Positions 1 to 8,336 of a stretch of 64,000 nucleotides of DNA are shown here, one piece after another. The DNA is from Micromonospora sp045209745 (GTDB taxonomy: Bacteria > Actinomycetota > Actinomycetes > Mycobacteriales > Micromonosporaceae), in contig NZ_CP109273.1 of assembly GCF_045209745.1 (NCBI RefSeq), positions 1,488,001 through 1,552,000 of the forward strand, given 5' to 3'. Every line of letters starts with the position of its first letter. Position 1 is the stretch's first letter. The position numbers and the translations under genes are program-made. Under the pieces are notes generated by a model. It did not search any database and was not told the DNA's origin. It saw only the letters and a program-made list of their open reading frames with translations.

Positions 1-475
1 GCTTGTCGAGCACGATGGTCGCGACGGTGTCGAAGAGCACCTCGGCGTCGTACCCGCCGGCCTCGCCCCAGGCGCCCAGCGCGTCGGCGTACGCCAGTTG
101 GGACTTGCCCGCGGCGTTGCTGAACTTGCCGTGGGCCTCGGCGGCCCGCATCGCCGCCTCGGTTTCGCCGAGCCGGCGGCCCGCGTCGCGCAGTGACGGC
201 GGGGCCAGCGACAACGCCAGGTCGGCGAGCGTCGACTCGTCGCCGATCATGCCGATGAACTGGCGCATCACGCCCAGCCCACCGGCCCGAGCGACGACGC
301 CGCTTGGCACTGGCAGGTCGCCGGCGACCATCCGCAGCAGCGTCGTCTTTCCCGCGCCGTTCGGCCCGACCAGGGCGACCTTGCTGCCCTCCCCAACCCG
401 GAACGACACGTCGGCGAAGAGCTCCCGACCGTCGGGGAGAATGTGCCCGACCCCTGCCACGTCCACGTATCCCAC
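1..475 (-). CDS. ABC-F family ATP-binding protein, N-terminal part (cut by window edge)
   Basis: The minus-strand frame opens at a GTG at 475 and stays open to the window edge, giving about 158 residues. It starts MGYVDVAGVGHILPDGRELF and has a Walker A motif GPNGAGKTT near residue 37, followed by VGVMRQF, the usual Q-loop segment. ABC-F proteins carry two ATPase domains and no membrane segments, and most act on ribosomes as translation factors or antibiotic-protection proteins; which applies here cannot be told. The second ATPase domain and the ABC signature lie outside the window. The next upstream gene is a methyltransferase on the same strand, about 40 nt away. Confidence 0.8.
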   Translation of the reverse strand, partial: MGYVDVAGVGHILPDGRELFADVSFRVGEGSKVALVGPNGAGKTTLLRMVAGDLPVPSGVVARAGGLGVMRQFIGMIGDESTLADLALSLAPPSLRDAGRRLGETEAAMRAAEAHGKFSNAAGKSQLAYADALGAWGEAGGYDAEVLFDTVATIVLDK

Positions 476-515
476 GCCGGGATCCTGCCCCAGTCAGGGT
501 CGGGGGGACATCCAA

Positions 516-1121
516 TTACCGGGTGACCCGCAGCACCCGGAAGCCCTTCTGGCTGGCGTGCCGCTCGACCTGCCAGCTCTGCTCGGTGAGCCAGCGTTGC
601 AGCGAGTCGCCGCCGAGGTGCCGGGCGACGACCAGCCAGCCGACGCCGTCCGGTGCGAGCCGGGGCATCCAGCGCAGCAGCAGGTCGTGTAGCCCGTCCT
701 TGCCGATCCGAATGGGTGGGTTGGACCAGAGCTGGGCGAACTGGATGTCCGCCGGCACGTCGTCCGGCGCGCTGACCCGAATCCGATCGGCGGCGCCGAT
801 CCGGACCGCGTTGGCGGCGGTCAGCTCGCGGGCGCGGGCGTTGACGTCGACGGCCCAGACGGTGCTGGTCGGCGCGGAGTCGGCCAGCACGCAGCTGATC
901 GGCCCGAACCCGCAGCCGAGGTCGAGCAGGTCACCCCTGGTGTCGACGGCCGGCAGCTCGGCCTTGCGCAGGAGCACCGCGGTGCCTGGGTCGAGCCGGC
1001 TGGCGGAGAAGACCCCGCCGGCGGAGGCGAGCCGGTAGTCGCGGTCGGCGACGGAGAACTCGACCTCGCGCGCCGGGGCGTCGCTGGCGGGCTGAGCGGT
1101 GAAGTAGTGGTCGCCGGTCAC
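516..1121 (-). CDS. RsmC-like class I SAM-dependent methyltransferase
   Basis: This is a 'methyltransferase small domain' protein of about 201 residues. The SAM-binding motif I LDLGCGFG lies near residue 66 and the substrate motif NPPI near residue 134; NPP[FYIW] is typical of methylation of a planar nitrogen in a base. The family includes RsmC, the 16S rRNA G1207 N2-methyltransferase, so an rRNA target is likely but unproven. The frame is open further upstream to 1175. I prefer the GTG at 1121 because VTGDHYF matches how single-domain homologues usually begin. Confidence 0.8.
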   Translation of the reverse strand: MTGDHYFTAQPASDAPAREVEFSVADRDYRLASAGGVFSASRLDPGTAVLLRKAELPAVDTRGDLLDLGCGFGPISCVLADSAPTSTVWAVDVNARARELTAANAVRIGAADRIRVSAPDDVPADIQFAQLWSNPPIRIGKDGLHDLLLRWMPRLAPDGVGWLVVARHLGGDSLQRWLTEQSWQVERHASQKGFRVLRVTR

Positions 1122-1203
1122 GTCGGCAATTCTCGCACCGGGCCGGGCGGGCCAGGACACGGCCCACGTACCCATTTACTGGATTTTACCCCCTAAAGGG
1201 ACA

Positions 1204-2322
1204 ATGGCTCTTACTCTGGGCGACATGGTGTATCGGTACGAGTCCGATGAGGATGCTTTTGAGGAGTACCCGGATCCCGGGTCCGACCTGCCGGTGCCCG
1301 GTGCCGGTCCGCCCCCACCGGCCGGGCCCTCTCCGTCACGCTTCCCCACGCCGTCGCTGCCCCGGCCGAATCAGCTCTCGCTGCCGTCGTCGCCGCCACC
1401 GCCACCGCCGCCGCCGCCACCGCCGCCGCCGCCGGCTCCCGCCGACATCCCGCTCGCCGCACCCCGCAGCCAGGTCTACACCTCGGCGACGCCGGTGGAG
1501 CCGCCCACACGGCGCGGCGGTGGTCGGCTGTGGCAGGTGCTGATCGGCGGCGCAGCCGTCCTGGTCCTGCTCGCCCTCTGCGGCCTGGGTGCCGCCGCGC
1601 TGCTCGTCGACCGCGACCGGCAACCGCAGAACACCCCGACGTACCAGGCAAACGCCGCCCCGACGACATCCGCTCCAGCGGAACGGCTGGCCCTCGACTC
1701 CCGGGACACCGACCAGGCCCCACTGACCGCCAAGGAACTCTTCCCCGGCAAGGAACTGAAGCTCACCGACGGCCAGCCGAGCTACCAGGTGCTCAAGACC
1801 CAGTCCAGCGGCAGTTGCGCGGTCGCCGCCACCGGCGAGGTCGCCGACCTGCTGGTCCGGCTCGGCTGCAACCAGGCCGTCCGCGCCACGCTGCGTACGC
1901 CCGGCGGTGCCCACCTGGTCACCGCCGGCCTGTTCAACCTCACCGACAAGGTCAGCGCGGAACGAGCTCGGGACCGGATCCGACAGCTGCTCGACGAGCG
2001 GCAGGGCCGGTTCCGTGGCCTCCCCGTCACCGACGGCGCCGCCACCGACGTGCTGACCAGCGCCCCGGCGCGGGTCGGCTGGCAGGTCCGTGGCCACTAC
2101 CTCGCGTACGCGCTGGTGGTCCGCGAGGACGGTGCGGCGGTCAAGGCGGGTGACACCAAGGTCCGCGAGATCCTGTTCGACATGATCGAGCTGCACCTCA
2201 GCCGCGGCGTGCTGCAACAGCGGGCCGACGGTGGCACAGCCGCACAACCGTCGCCGGTGCCGACCGACGGCAGCGGGACCCAGGGCGGCAGCACCGGCCC
2301 CGGCGAGCTGCCAGGCGAATGA
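1204..2322 (+). CDS. Proline-rich single-pass membrane protein of unknown function
   Basis: This 372-residue protein is one of few plus-strand genes in the housekeeping part. Residues 1-30 are acidic. Residues about 35-90 are very proline rich and include an uninterrupted run of 14 prolines. One membrane segment follows at about residues 108-134 (LIGGAAVLVLLALCGLGAAA). The remaining 240 residues form a presumably extracytoplasmic domain with two cysteines, so the topology is N-in, C-out. AAAGGGAC before the ATG at 1204 can serve as ribosome binding site; the ATG at 1225 is an alternative. I do not recognise the C-terminal domain. It is divergent from the methyltransferase gene across about 80 nt. 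Confidence 0.7.
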   Translation: MALTLGDMVYRYESDEDAFEEYPDPGSDLPVPGAGPPPPAGPSPSRFPTPSLPRPNQLSLPSSPPPPPPPPPPPPPPAPADIPLAAPRSQVYTSATPVEPPTRRGGGRLWQVLIGGAAVLVLLALCGLGAAALLVDRDRQPQNTPTYQANAAPTTSAPAERLALDSRDTDQAPLTAKELFPGKELKLTDGQPSYQVLKTQSSGSCAVAATGEVADLLVRLGCNQAVRATLRTPGGAHLVTAGLFNLTDKVSAERARDRIRQLLDERQGRFRGLPVTDGAATDVLTSAPARVGWQVRGHYLAYALVVREDGAAVKAGDTKVREILFDMIELHLSRGVLQQRADGGTAAQPSPVPTDGSGTQGGSTGPGELPGE

Positions 2323-2375
2323 CCCTCGCCACGCGGTCGTCAGCCGTTCCAGCCGCCGCGCGAACCGGGCGGTGG

Positions 2376-3206
2376 TCAGCCCTCGACCGGGACCCGCAGC
2401 CGGCGGGTGAGGTTGGCGCGGCGGGCGTACTCGGCCGGATCGGGCGGGTAGCCGACGGCGACCAGGGTCAGCCCGCGCGCGGGCGCCACGGTCACCTCGC
2501 TGGACCGATCCTGCCGGGTGAGCAGGCTGCCCGGCCACTCGACCGGGCGGCGGCCGTCCCCGGCCACCAACATCGCCCCCACCAGGCTGCGCACCATCGC
2601 CTGGCAGAACGCGTCGGCCTGCACGGTGGCGACCAGGATGCCGTCCGGGTCACGGCGCCAGTCCAGCCGGGTCACCTCGCGCAGGGTGGTCGCGTTCTCC
2701 TTGCGCCGGCAGTACGCGGCGAAGTCGTGCTCCCCGACCAGGCCGGCCGCCGCGGCATTCAACGCGGTCAGGTCCAGCGGCTTCGGCCAGGCCAGCACCT
2801 CGCGCCGGCGTAGCGGCTCGGCTCCGAAGATCGCATCGGTGACCCGGTATTCGTAACGCCGGAAGGTGGCCGAGAACCGGGCGTCGAAGTCGGCCGGCAC
2901 CTCGGTCATCGCCCGTACGCGCAGGTCGGTGGGGAGCAGACGGGCCAGGCGACGCAGCAGCCGCCCCTCGTGCTGCCGCCACACGTCGACGGGCAGGTCC
3001 AGGTGGCACACCTGCCCCGTGGCGTGCACCCCCGCGTCGGTTCGCCCGGCCACCGTCAGCCCGGTGGCCGTGCCGGCGCCGAGGACCAGGCCCAGGGTTT
3101 CGACGAGCACCCCCGCGACGGTGCGCCGGGTCGGCTGGGCGGCCCAGCCCGAAAAATCCGTGCCGTCGTACGAGACGTCCAGCCGCAGCCGGATCCGCTC
3201 GTCCAC
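2376..3206 (-). CDS. truA: tRNA pseudouridine synthase A (TruA)
   Basis: TruA converts uridines 38-40 of the tRNA anticodon stem to pseudouridine. The 276-residue product begins with RLRLDVSYDGTDFSGWAAQP and contains the catalytic aspartate motif GRTDAGVHATGQ. The frame is open further upstream, but the GTG at 3206 is preceded by AGGAGG with a 5-nt gap, and it gives the family's usual length and N-terminus. The gene follows rplQ in the same direction with a 67-nt gap, a common actinobacterial arrangement at the end of the alpha operon. Confidence 0.95.
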   Translation of the reverse strand: MDERIRLRLDVSYDGTDFSGWAAQPTRRTVAGVLVETLGLVLGAGTATGLTVAGRTDAGVHATGQVCHLDLPVDVWRQHEGRLLRRLARLLPTDLRVRAMTEVPADFDARFSATFRRYEYRVTDAIFGAEPLRRREVLAWPKPLDLTALNAAAAGLVGEHDFAAYCRRKENATTLREVTRLDWRRDPDGILVATVQADAFCQAMVRSLVGAMLVAGDGRRPVEWPGSLLTRQDRSSEVTVAPARGLTLVAVGYPPDPAEYARRANLTRRLRVPVEG

Positions 3207-3273
3207 CTCGTACCTCCTGTTACGGATCGGGCCCGACACCCCGATGGGGTGCCGGGCCCGACGTTGCCCTTGA

Positions 3274-3831
3274 TCAGGCCTTGTTCTCGGTGGCCTCGTC
3301 GCTGTCCTCACGGGCGGCGTCGGTGTCACCGGACACCGACACCGGCGCCTCGGAGTCCTGGTCGGCCGGGGCCGACTGCGGGGTCTCCTCAGCCGGGGCG
3401 AGCGCCTCGACCTTGTCCTGCTGCGCGGCCTTGCGGGCGGTGGTCTTCTTGTTCGCCTTCGGCTCGGCGACCTGAAGTTCCTCCACCAGCTCGATGATGG
3501 CCATCGGCGCGTTGTCACCCTTGCGCGGACCGGTCTTCACGATCCGGGTGTAACCGCCGGGGCGGTTGGAGTACCGCGGCGCGATCTGGTCGAACAGGGC
3601 GTAGACCACGTCCTTGTCCTTGACGACACCCAGCACCCGACGACGCGAGGCGAGGTCACCGCGCTTGGCCTTGGTGATGAGCTGCTCGGCGAGCGGACGC
3701 AGCCGCCGGGCCTTCGTCTCGGTGGTCTTGATCTTGCCGTGCTGGAACAGCGCAGTGGCCAGGTTGGCCAGCATCAGCCGCTCGTGCGAGGGGCTGCCGC
3801 CGAGGCGGGGGCCCTTGGTGGGCGTGGGCAT
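3274..3831 (-). CDS. rplQ: 50S ribosomal protein L17
   Basis: The N-terminal 120 residues match L17 (MPTPTKGPRLGGSPSHERL, then the RLRPLAEQLITKAKRGD region). L17 sits near the peptide exit tunnel. The protein is 185 residues, longer than the roughly 120-residue E. coli form. The extra C-terminal tail is acidic, rich in Ala, Glu, Ser and Asp, and probably disordered, as is common in actinobacteria. It lies directly downstream of rpoA with a 34-nt gap. Confidence 0.97.
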   Translation of the reverse strand: MPTPTKGPRLGGSPSHERLMLANLATALFQHGKIKTTETKARRLRPLAEQLITKAKRGDLASRRRVLGVVKDKDVVYALFDQIAPRYSNRPGGYTRIVKTGPRKGDNAPMAIIELVEELQVAEPKANKKTTARKAAQQDKVEALAPAEETPQSAPADQDSEAPVSVSGDTDAAREDSDEATENKA

Positions 3832-3865
3832 TTTTGGTGCTCCTCAGTTGTGGCGGCAGCGCGGA

Positions 3866-4888
3866 CTAGAGCTGCTCGGTCTCGCGGTAGTCGTCGGTGT
3901 CGTAGTCGGCCTCGCCGAAGGTGTCCACGACATGCGCCGGGTCGAAGTTCGGAGCCGAGTCCTTCAGCCCGAGACCCATCCCGGCGAGCTTCATCTTGAC
4001 CTCGTCGATCGACTTCTGACCGAAGTTGCGGATGTCGAGGAGGTCGGCCTCGGTACGCCCGATGAGCTCACCAACGGAGTTGATGCCCTCGCGCTTGAGG
4101 CAGTTGTAGGAGCGGACGGTGAGGTCCAGCTCCTCGATCGGCAGAGCGAGGTCCGCTGCCAGCTGGGCGTCCTGCGGGGACGGCCCGATGTCAATGCCCT
4201 CGGCGGTCTCGTCCAGCTCCCGGGCCAGCCCGAACAGCTCCACCAGCGTCGAACCCGCGGAGGCCAGCGCGGTACGCGGACCCATCGACGGCTTGGTCTC
4301 GACGTCGATGATCAGCCGGTCGAAGTCGGTGCGCTGCTCGACGCGGGTCGCCTCGACGCGGTAGGTCACCTTCAGCACCGGCGAGTAGATCGAGTCGACC
4401 GGGATCCGGCCGATCTCCGCGCCGGACTGCTTGTTCTGCGCAGCCGTCACGTAGCCCCGGCCCCGCTCGACGGTCAGCTCCATGTCGAGCCGGCCCTTGC
4501 CGTTCAGGGTGGCGAGCTTGAGATCCGGGTTGTGCACCGAGACGCCGGCCGGGGGCTGGATGTCACCCGCGGTCACGTCCCCCGGGCCCTGCTTACGCAG
4601 GTACATGCTGACCGGCTCGTCGTGCTCGGAGCTGACACACAGCTCCTTGATGTTCATGACGAGCTCGACCACGTCCTCCTTGACACCGGGGATCGTGGTG
4701 AATTCGTGCAGCACGCCGTCGATCTTGATCGAGGTGACGGCCGCGCCCGGGATCGACGACAGCAGCGTACGCCGCAGCGAGTTACCCAGGGTGTAGCCGA
4801 AGCCCGGCTCCAACGGCTCGATGGCGAACCGCGACCGGGTCTCGTTGATCGACTCCTCGGAGAGGGAGGGTCGCTGGCTGATGAGCAT
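3866..4888 (-). CDS. rpoA: RNA polymerase alpha subunit
   Basis: The 340-residue alpha subunit forms the dimer platform for polymerase assembly. The N-terminal domain (about residues 1-225) contains the assembly region GFGYTLGNSLRRTLLSSIPG. The C-terminal domain, which contacts UP elements and activators, is seen in NCLKREGINSVGELIGRTEA and the following helices. A short acidic tail ends in ETEQL. It lies between rpsD and rplQ, the usual alpha operon order. Confidence 0.98.
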   Translation of the reverse strand: MLISQRPSLSEESINETRSRFAIEPLEPGFGYTLGNSLRRTLLSSIPGAAVTSIKIDGVLHEFTTIPGVKEDVVELVMNIKELCVSSEHDEPVSMYLRKQGPGDVTAGDIQPPAGVSVHNPDLKLATLNGKGRLDMELTVERGRGYVTAAQNKQSGAEIGRIPVDSIYSPVLKVTYRVEATRVEQRTDFDRLIIDVETKPSMGPRTALASAGSTLVELFGLARELDETAEGIDIGPSPQDAQLAADLALPIEELDLTVRSYNCLKREGINSVGELIGRTEADLLDIRNFGQKSIDEVKMKLAGMGLGLKDSAPNFDPAHVVDTFGEADYDTDDYRETEQL

Positions 4889-4986
4889 CTTTTCTCTTCT
4901 CTTCCGGGGCGCCCGCTATTTGACGCCCACGACACAAACTGTTCCGGTGGCCCGCCCCGAGGGGCGGGCCACCGAACGAGCTCGGA

Positions 4987-5613
4987 CTACTTGGAGTAGA
5001 GCTCGACGATCAGCTGTTCCTGGACCTGCGTGTCGATGACCTGCCGGGCCGGGAGGGAGTGCACGAGAACCTTCATCTGGCTCGGGATGGCCTCAAGCCA
5101 CGCCGGAACCGCCCTCGAGCCGGCCTGAGCCTGCGCGACGACGAACGGGGTGAGCTCCTTGCTCTTGCCCCGAACCTCGACGATGTCGTGCTCCTTCACG
5201 CGGTACGACGGGATGTCGACCTTCTTGCCGTTCACCGTGAAGTGACCGTGCTTGACCAACTGGCGGGCCATGTCCCGCGAGTGGGCGTAGCCGGCCCGGT
5301 AAACGACGTTGTCCAGCCGCGACTCGAGGATCTGCAGGAGGACCTCACCGGTCTTGGCCTGCTTGCCAACGGCTTCCTCGTAGTAACCGCGGAACTGCTT
5401 CTCCAGCACGCCATAGACGCGGCGAGCCTTCTGCTTCTCACGGAGCTGGAGCAGGTACTCCGTCTCCTTGGTGCGGCCGCGGCCGTGCTGCCCGGGCGGG
5501 AACGGCCGGGACTCGAACGGGCACTTCGGACCATCGCACTTGCTGCCCTTGAGGAACAGCTTCATCTTCTCCCGCCGGCAACGGCGGCAGTCAGCACCGG
5601 TGTAACGAGCCAT
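4987..5613 (-). CDS. rpsD: 30S ribosomal protein S4
   Basis: S4 nucleates 30S assembly on 16S rRNA. The product has 208 residues. The N-terminus has a C-x2-C (CRRC) plus a later CDGPKC, the zinc-binding cysteine form of S4. The S4 RNA-binding fold is visible in SRLDNVVYRAGYAHSRDMAR and HGHFTVNGKKVDIPS. In Escherichia coli S4 represses the alpha operon; whether it does so here cannot be judged from the sequence. Confidence 0.97.
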   Translation of the reverse strand: MARYTGADCRRCRREKMKLFLKGSKCDGPKCPFESRPFPPGQHGRGRTKETEYLLQLREKQKARRVYGVLEKQFRGYYEEAVGKQAKTGEVLLQILESRLDNVVYRAGYAHSRDMARQLVKHGHFTVNGKKVDIPSYRVKEHDIVEVRGKSKELTPFVVAQAQAGSRAVPAWLEAIPSQMKVLVHSLPARQVIDTQVQEQLIVELYSK

Positions 5614-5626
5614 CTCTCTCTACCTC

Positions 5627-6034
5627 TCAGACCCGGCGACGCTTCGGCGGACGGCATCCGTTGTGCGGCTGCGGGGTGACGTCGGCGATCTGCCCGACCT
5701 CGAGGCCCACGGCCTGCAGCGAACGGATGGCGGTCTCCCGGCCGGAGCCGGGGCCCTTGACGAACACGTCGACCTTGCGCATGCCGTGCTCCATGGCGCG
5801 ACGCGCGGCGGCCTCGGCGGCCAGCTGCGCGGCGAACGGAGTCGACTTGCGGGAGCCCTTGAAGCCCACCTGGCCAGCGGAGGCCCAGGAAATGACCGCA
5901 CCGGTCGGGTCCGTGATGGACACGATGGTGTTGTTGAACGTGCTCTTGATGTGCGCCTGCCCGTGGGCGACGTTTTTGCGTTCCTTGCGCCGGACCTTCT
6001 TGACAGCGGCTCCGGCACGAGCCTTCGGTGGCAT
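5627..6034 (-). CDS. rpsK: 30S ribosomal protein S11
   Basis: S11 (135 residues) lines the mRNA path of the 30S platform. It begins MPPKARAGAAVKKVRRKERK and contains GQAHIKSTFNNTIVSITDP and the C-terminal KKRRV tail. An in-frame extension reaches 6091, but the ATG at 6034 matches the family N-terminus and has an AGGAG upstream. It is followed 13 nt later by rpsD. Confidence 0.97.
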   Translation of the reverse strand: MPPKARAGAAVKKVRRKERKNVAHGQAHIKSTFNNTIVSITDPTGAVISWASAGQVGFKGSRKSTPFAAQLAAEAAARRAMEHGMRKVDVFVKGPGSGRETAIRSLQAVGLEVGQIADVTPQPHNGCRPPKRRRV

Positions 6035-6151
6035 AAGTCTGTGCGCTCCTGAATGGGTTTGGCTTGTCGCCCCGTTTGATGACGTAGACACCGGTTCCGG
6101 TTGGAGCCCGGCCTACCTCGGCGGAGAACGACCAGAATTCCGGTTAAAGAA

Positions 6152-6532
6152 TTACTTCTTGCCGGGCTTCTTCTTGCCGGCGACGGTCCGCTTCGGGCCC
6201 TTGCGGGTCCGTGCATTGGTCTTGGTCCGCTGGCCACGCACGGGCAGGCCCCGGCGGTGCCGGATGCCGGCGTAGCAGCCGATCTCAACCTTGCGGCGGA
6301 TGTCAGCGGCGACCTCGCGGCGCAGGTCGCCTTCAACCTTGTAATTGCCCTCGATGTGGTCGCGGAGCTGCACGAGCTCCTCGTCCGTGAGGTCCCGAGC
6401 GCGCTTGTCCGGCGAGATGCCGGTGGCGGCGAGTGTCTCCAGGGCACGGGTGCGACCGACCCCGAAGATGTAGGTGAGCGCGATCTCCAACCGCTTCTCG
6501 CGGGGGAGATCCACGCCGACTAGACGTGCCAT
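6152..6532 (-). CDS. rpsM: 30S ribosomal protein S13
   Basis: S13 (126 residues) is in the 30S head and forms bridges to the 50S subunit. Recognisable segments are ARLVGVDLPREKRLEIALTY at the start, GIRHRRGLPVRGQRTKTNAR near the end, and a lysine-rich tail GKKKPGKK. The neighbours are rpmJ upstream and rpsK downstream, in the standard order. Confidence 0.97.
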   Translation of the reverse strand: MARLVGVDLPREKRLEIALTYIFGVGRTRALETLAATGISPDKRARDLTDEELVQLRDHIEGNYKVEGDLRREVAADIRRKVEIGCYAGIRHRRGLPVRGQRTKTNARTRKGPKRTVAGKKKPGKK

Positions 6533-6797
6533 GTGCGGGCGTACTCCTCGTGATGTGTGGCGGAGGTGTGGACCCGTCCCACCCCGCTACCGGCCGTCCC
6601 GTCTTTCCGACGCGGTGAGCGCCGGCGACCGGGATCGGTCGCTGCCCGAGCGGGCCCCGGCCTCCGACCGGGGGTCAACCACGCAGAAGTACGTCTCGCG
6701 TACCGCTCGTGGCTGGGACGAGCATGTGTGTTGTGTGTCGCTGGGGATCTGCCCCGGGCCAACACCACCCGGCCGCGTTCCGGCCGGCTGGGCTGAA

Positions 6798-6911
6798 TCA
6801 GCCCTGGCGCTGTTTGTGGCGCGGGTCGGTGCAGATGACGATGACCCGGCCGTGCCGGCGGATCACCTGGCACTTGTTGCAGATCCTCTTGACGCTCGGC
6901 TTGACCTTCAC
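6798..6911 (-). CDS. rpmJ: 50S ribosomal protein L36 (37 residues)
   Basis: This is a short gene easily missed by length filters. The GTG at 6911 opens a 37-residue frame starting MKVKPSVKRICNKCQVIRRH and ending with the stop at 6798. The zinc ligands C11, C14, C27 and H32 are all present, so it is the zinc-binding (C+) form of L36. TAAGG lies a few bases before the GTG. Its position between infA and rpsM is the conserved one. Confidence 0.95.
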   Translation of the reverse strand: MKVKPSVKRICNKCQVIRRHGRVIVICTDPRHKQRQG

Positions 6912-7001
6912 GGTTGCCTTACTTCCCATCTGGCCCGGGGACGCGCGATGCGCGACACCGGACGTCGAAGACGGACACGGACTTCCCGGCCGTCGTCAGG
7001 A

Positions 7002-7223
7002 CTACTTGTAGCGGTAGACGATGCGCCCGCGGGTCAGGTCGTACGGCGAAAGTTCGACGACGACCCGGTCCTCCGGAAGGATGCGGATGTAGTGCTGCCG
7101 CATCTTTCCGCTGATGTGAGCCAACACCTTGTGGCCATTCGCGAGCTCCACCCGGAACATGGCGTTCGGCAGGGGCTCGATGACCCGACCCTCGATCTCA
7201 ATGGCTCCGTCTTTTTTCGGCAT
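7002..7223 (-). CDS. infA: Translation initiation factor IF-1
   Basis: IF-1 binds the 30S A site during initiation. The 73-residue product is a single S1/OB-fold domain with the typical segments IEIEGRVIEPLPNAMFRVEL and VLAHISGKMRQHYIRILPGD-like (here RILPEDRVVVELSPYDLTRG). It is the first gene of the infA-rpmJ-rpsM-rpsK-rpsD-rpoA-rplQ-truA run, so the promoter should lie in the 323-nt gap upstream. Confidence 0.97.
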   Translation of the reverse strand: MPKKDGAIEIEGRVIEPLPNAMFRVELANGHKVLAHISGKMRQHYIRILPEDRVVVELSPYDLTRGRIVYRYK

Positions 7224-7546
7224 GTCCTCCGCTGTCCTGACGTCGATTGCTCCGGGCGGCCCACAACGTCTTACACGGGATCTGACCCAAAATCAGAAGC
7301 CCGCGCCAGCCGCGGCTCCAGGTCCCACCGAAGCGCAGGGTGGGCATGCCGGAGTGGACGCTGTGCGCCGATCTGAAAGTGTACGCCCGCCTCCGGCCGG
7401 TCGCCAAACCGGCCACCCATCGCGCCGCCGTGGCGGGTGCGGAGCCCTCGCCGGGGGCCCTGATGATCTTCACAAGACCATCCGTCGGCCGGCGGCCCAG
7501 GTCGTCGACGACCGGGCGGTGGCAGCAACTCCGCCGCCGTCGGCGG
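7224..7546. other. Gene-free gap upstream of infA
   Basis: This 323-nt stretch separates infA from the DUF1707 gene on the same strand. Open frames here are only GC-rich read-through. It should contain the infA operon promoter on the minus strand, but I could not place a convincing -35/-10 pair. Confidence 0.5.
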
Positions 7547-8146
7547 TCAGCCAGCCGGCTGCGGGTCGTCCCGTTCGTCCGATTCACCGGCACGCAACTC
7601 CCGCCGACGTTCCCGCTTCGCCCGCTTGCGCTGCCGCCTACGCTCCCGCTCGATCGCCTGACGCCGGGGCTCTCCCCCGGCCAACCCCGTGACCGTACGG
7701 ACCACCAGCACCGCGCCCCAGGGCCCCGCCACCCAGGCCGGCCAGAAGTAGAGCGCCTGCCGGCTGAGCAGCGACGTCACCGCCCAGATGGTCACCACGA
7801 TGGCGAGCACCCTCAGGTACGGGAACCACACCTCACCCAACCAGCGGGCGGTGACGCCACCGGCCGGCACCTGAGCGGGCTGGCCGCCCAGAGGGCTGAC
7901 AGTCGGCACGGTGCCCGAGGCCGGCGCCAGGACCGACGACTGCGACGGCGTCACCGGCGGCAGATCGGTGAGCAGAGCCTCCAGGTCGGCGTACGTGCGC
8001 GCCGCGTAGGCCCGCTGCAACCGCTCGTCGTACTCGTGCAGGTCCAATCGACCCTCGTTGAGGGCGACCCGCAACCGGTCGGCCACCGCCGCACGGTCCG
8101 CGTCCGCAGCTCGCATTCCGCCCTGCCCGTCCATGCCGGCAAGCAT
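7547..8146 (-). CDS. DUF1707 domain membrane protein
   Basis: The product carries an N-terminal DUF1707 domain (MRAADADRAAVADRLRVALN, then EGRLDLHEYDERLQRAYAAR), a short module common in actinobacterial membrane proteins with no established function. After a linker there are two hydrophobic segments (LGEVWFPYLRVLAIVVTIWA and LYFWPAWVAGPWGAVLVVRT), then a strongly basic tail. The frame is open to 8239. The true start is uncertain among ATGs at 8146, 8134 and 8116; each keeps the domain intact. Confidence 0.75.
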   Translation of the reverse strand: MLAGMDGQGGMRAADADRAAVADRLRVALNEGRLDLHEYDERLQRAYAARTYADLEALLTDLPPVTPSQSSVLAPASGTVPTVSPLGGQPAQVPAGGVTARWLGEVWFPYLRVLAIVVTIWAVTSLLSRQALYFWPAWVAGPWGAVLVVRTVTGLAGGEPRRQAIERERRRQRKRAKRERRRELRAGESDERDDPQPAG

Positions 8147-8241
8147 GCCACCCACACGCCCGTAGCGTCCCCCCGGTAACCCCACCTTGATCACCAGCCC
8201 GAGCCCCGCCCTCGGTCCAGCAGCGATCCCCCCTGACACCG

Positions 8242-8302
8242 GTTGATCATGAAGTTATTGCCATGACGCGCCGCTGTCGGAGGCAATAACTTCATGATCA
8301 AC
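8242..8302. repeat. Perfect 21-bp inverted repeat, REP-like
   Basis: The arms 8242-8262 (GTTGATCATGAAGTTATTGC + C) and 8282-8302 are exact reverse complements separated by 19 nt. The sequence is AT-richer than its surroundings. It lies 35 nt downstream of map and could end map transcripts, but neither side has a T-tract. The look is that of a dispersed intergenic palindrome. Confidence 0.75.
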
Positions 8303-8336
8303 GGGGTCGGGGTCGGGTGGGGGTGGGGGTGGAGGG

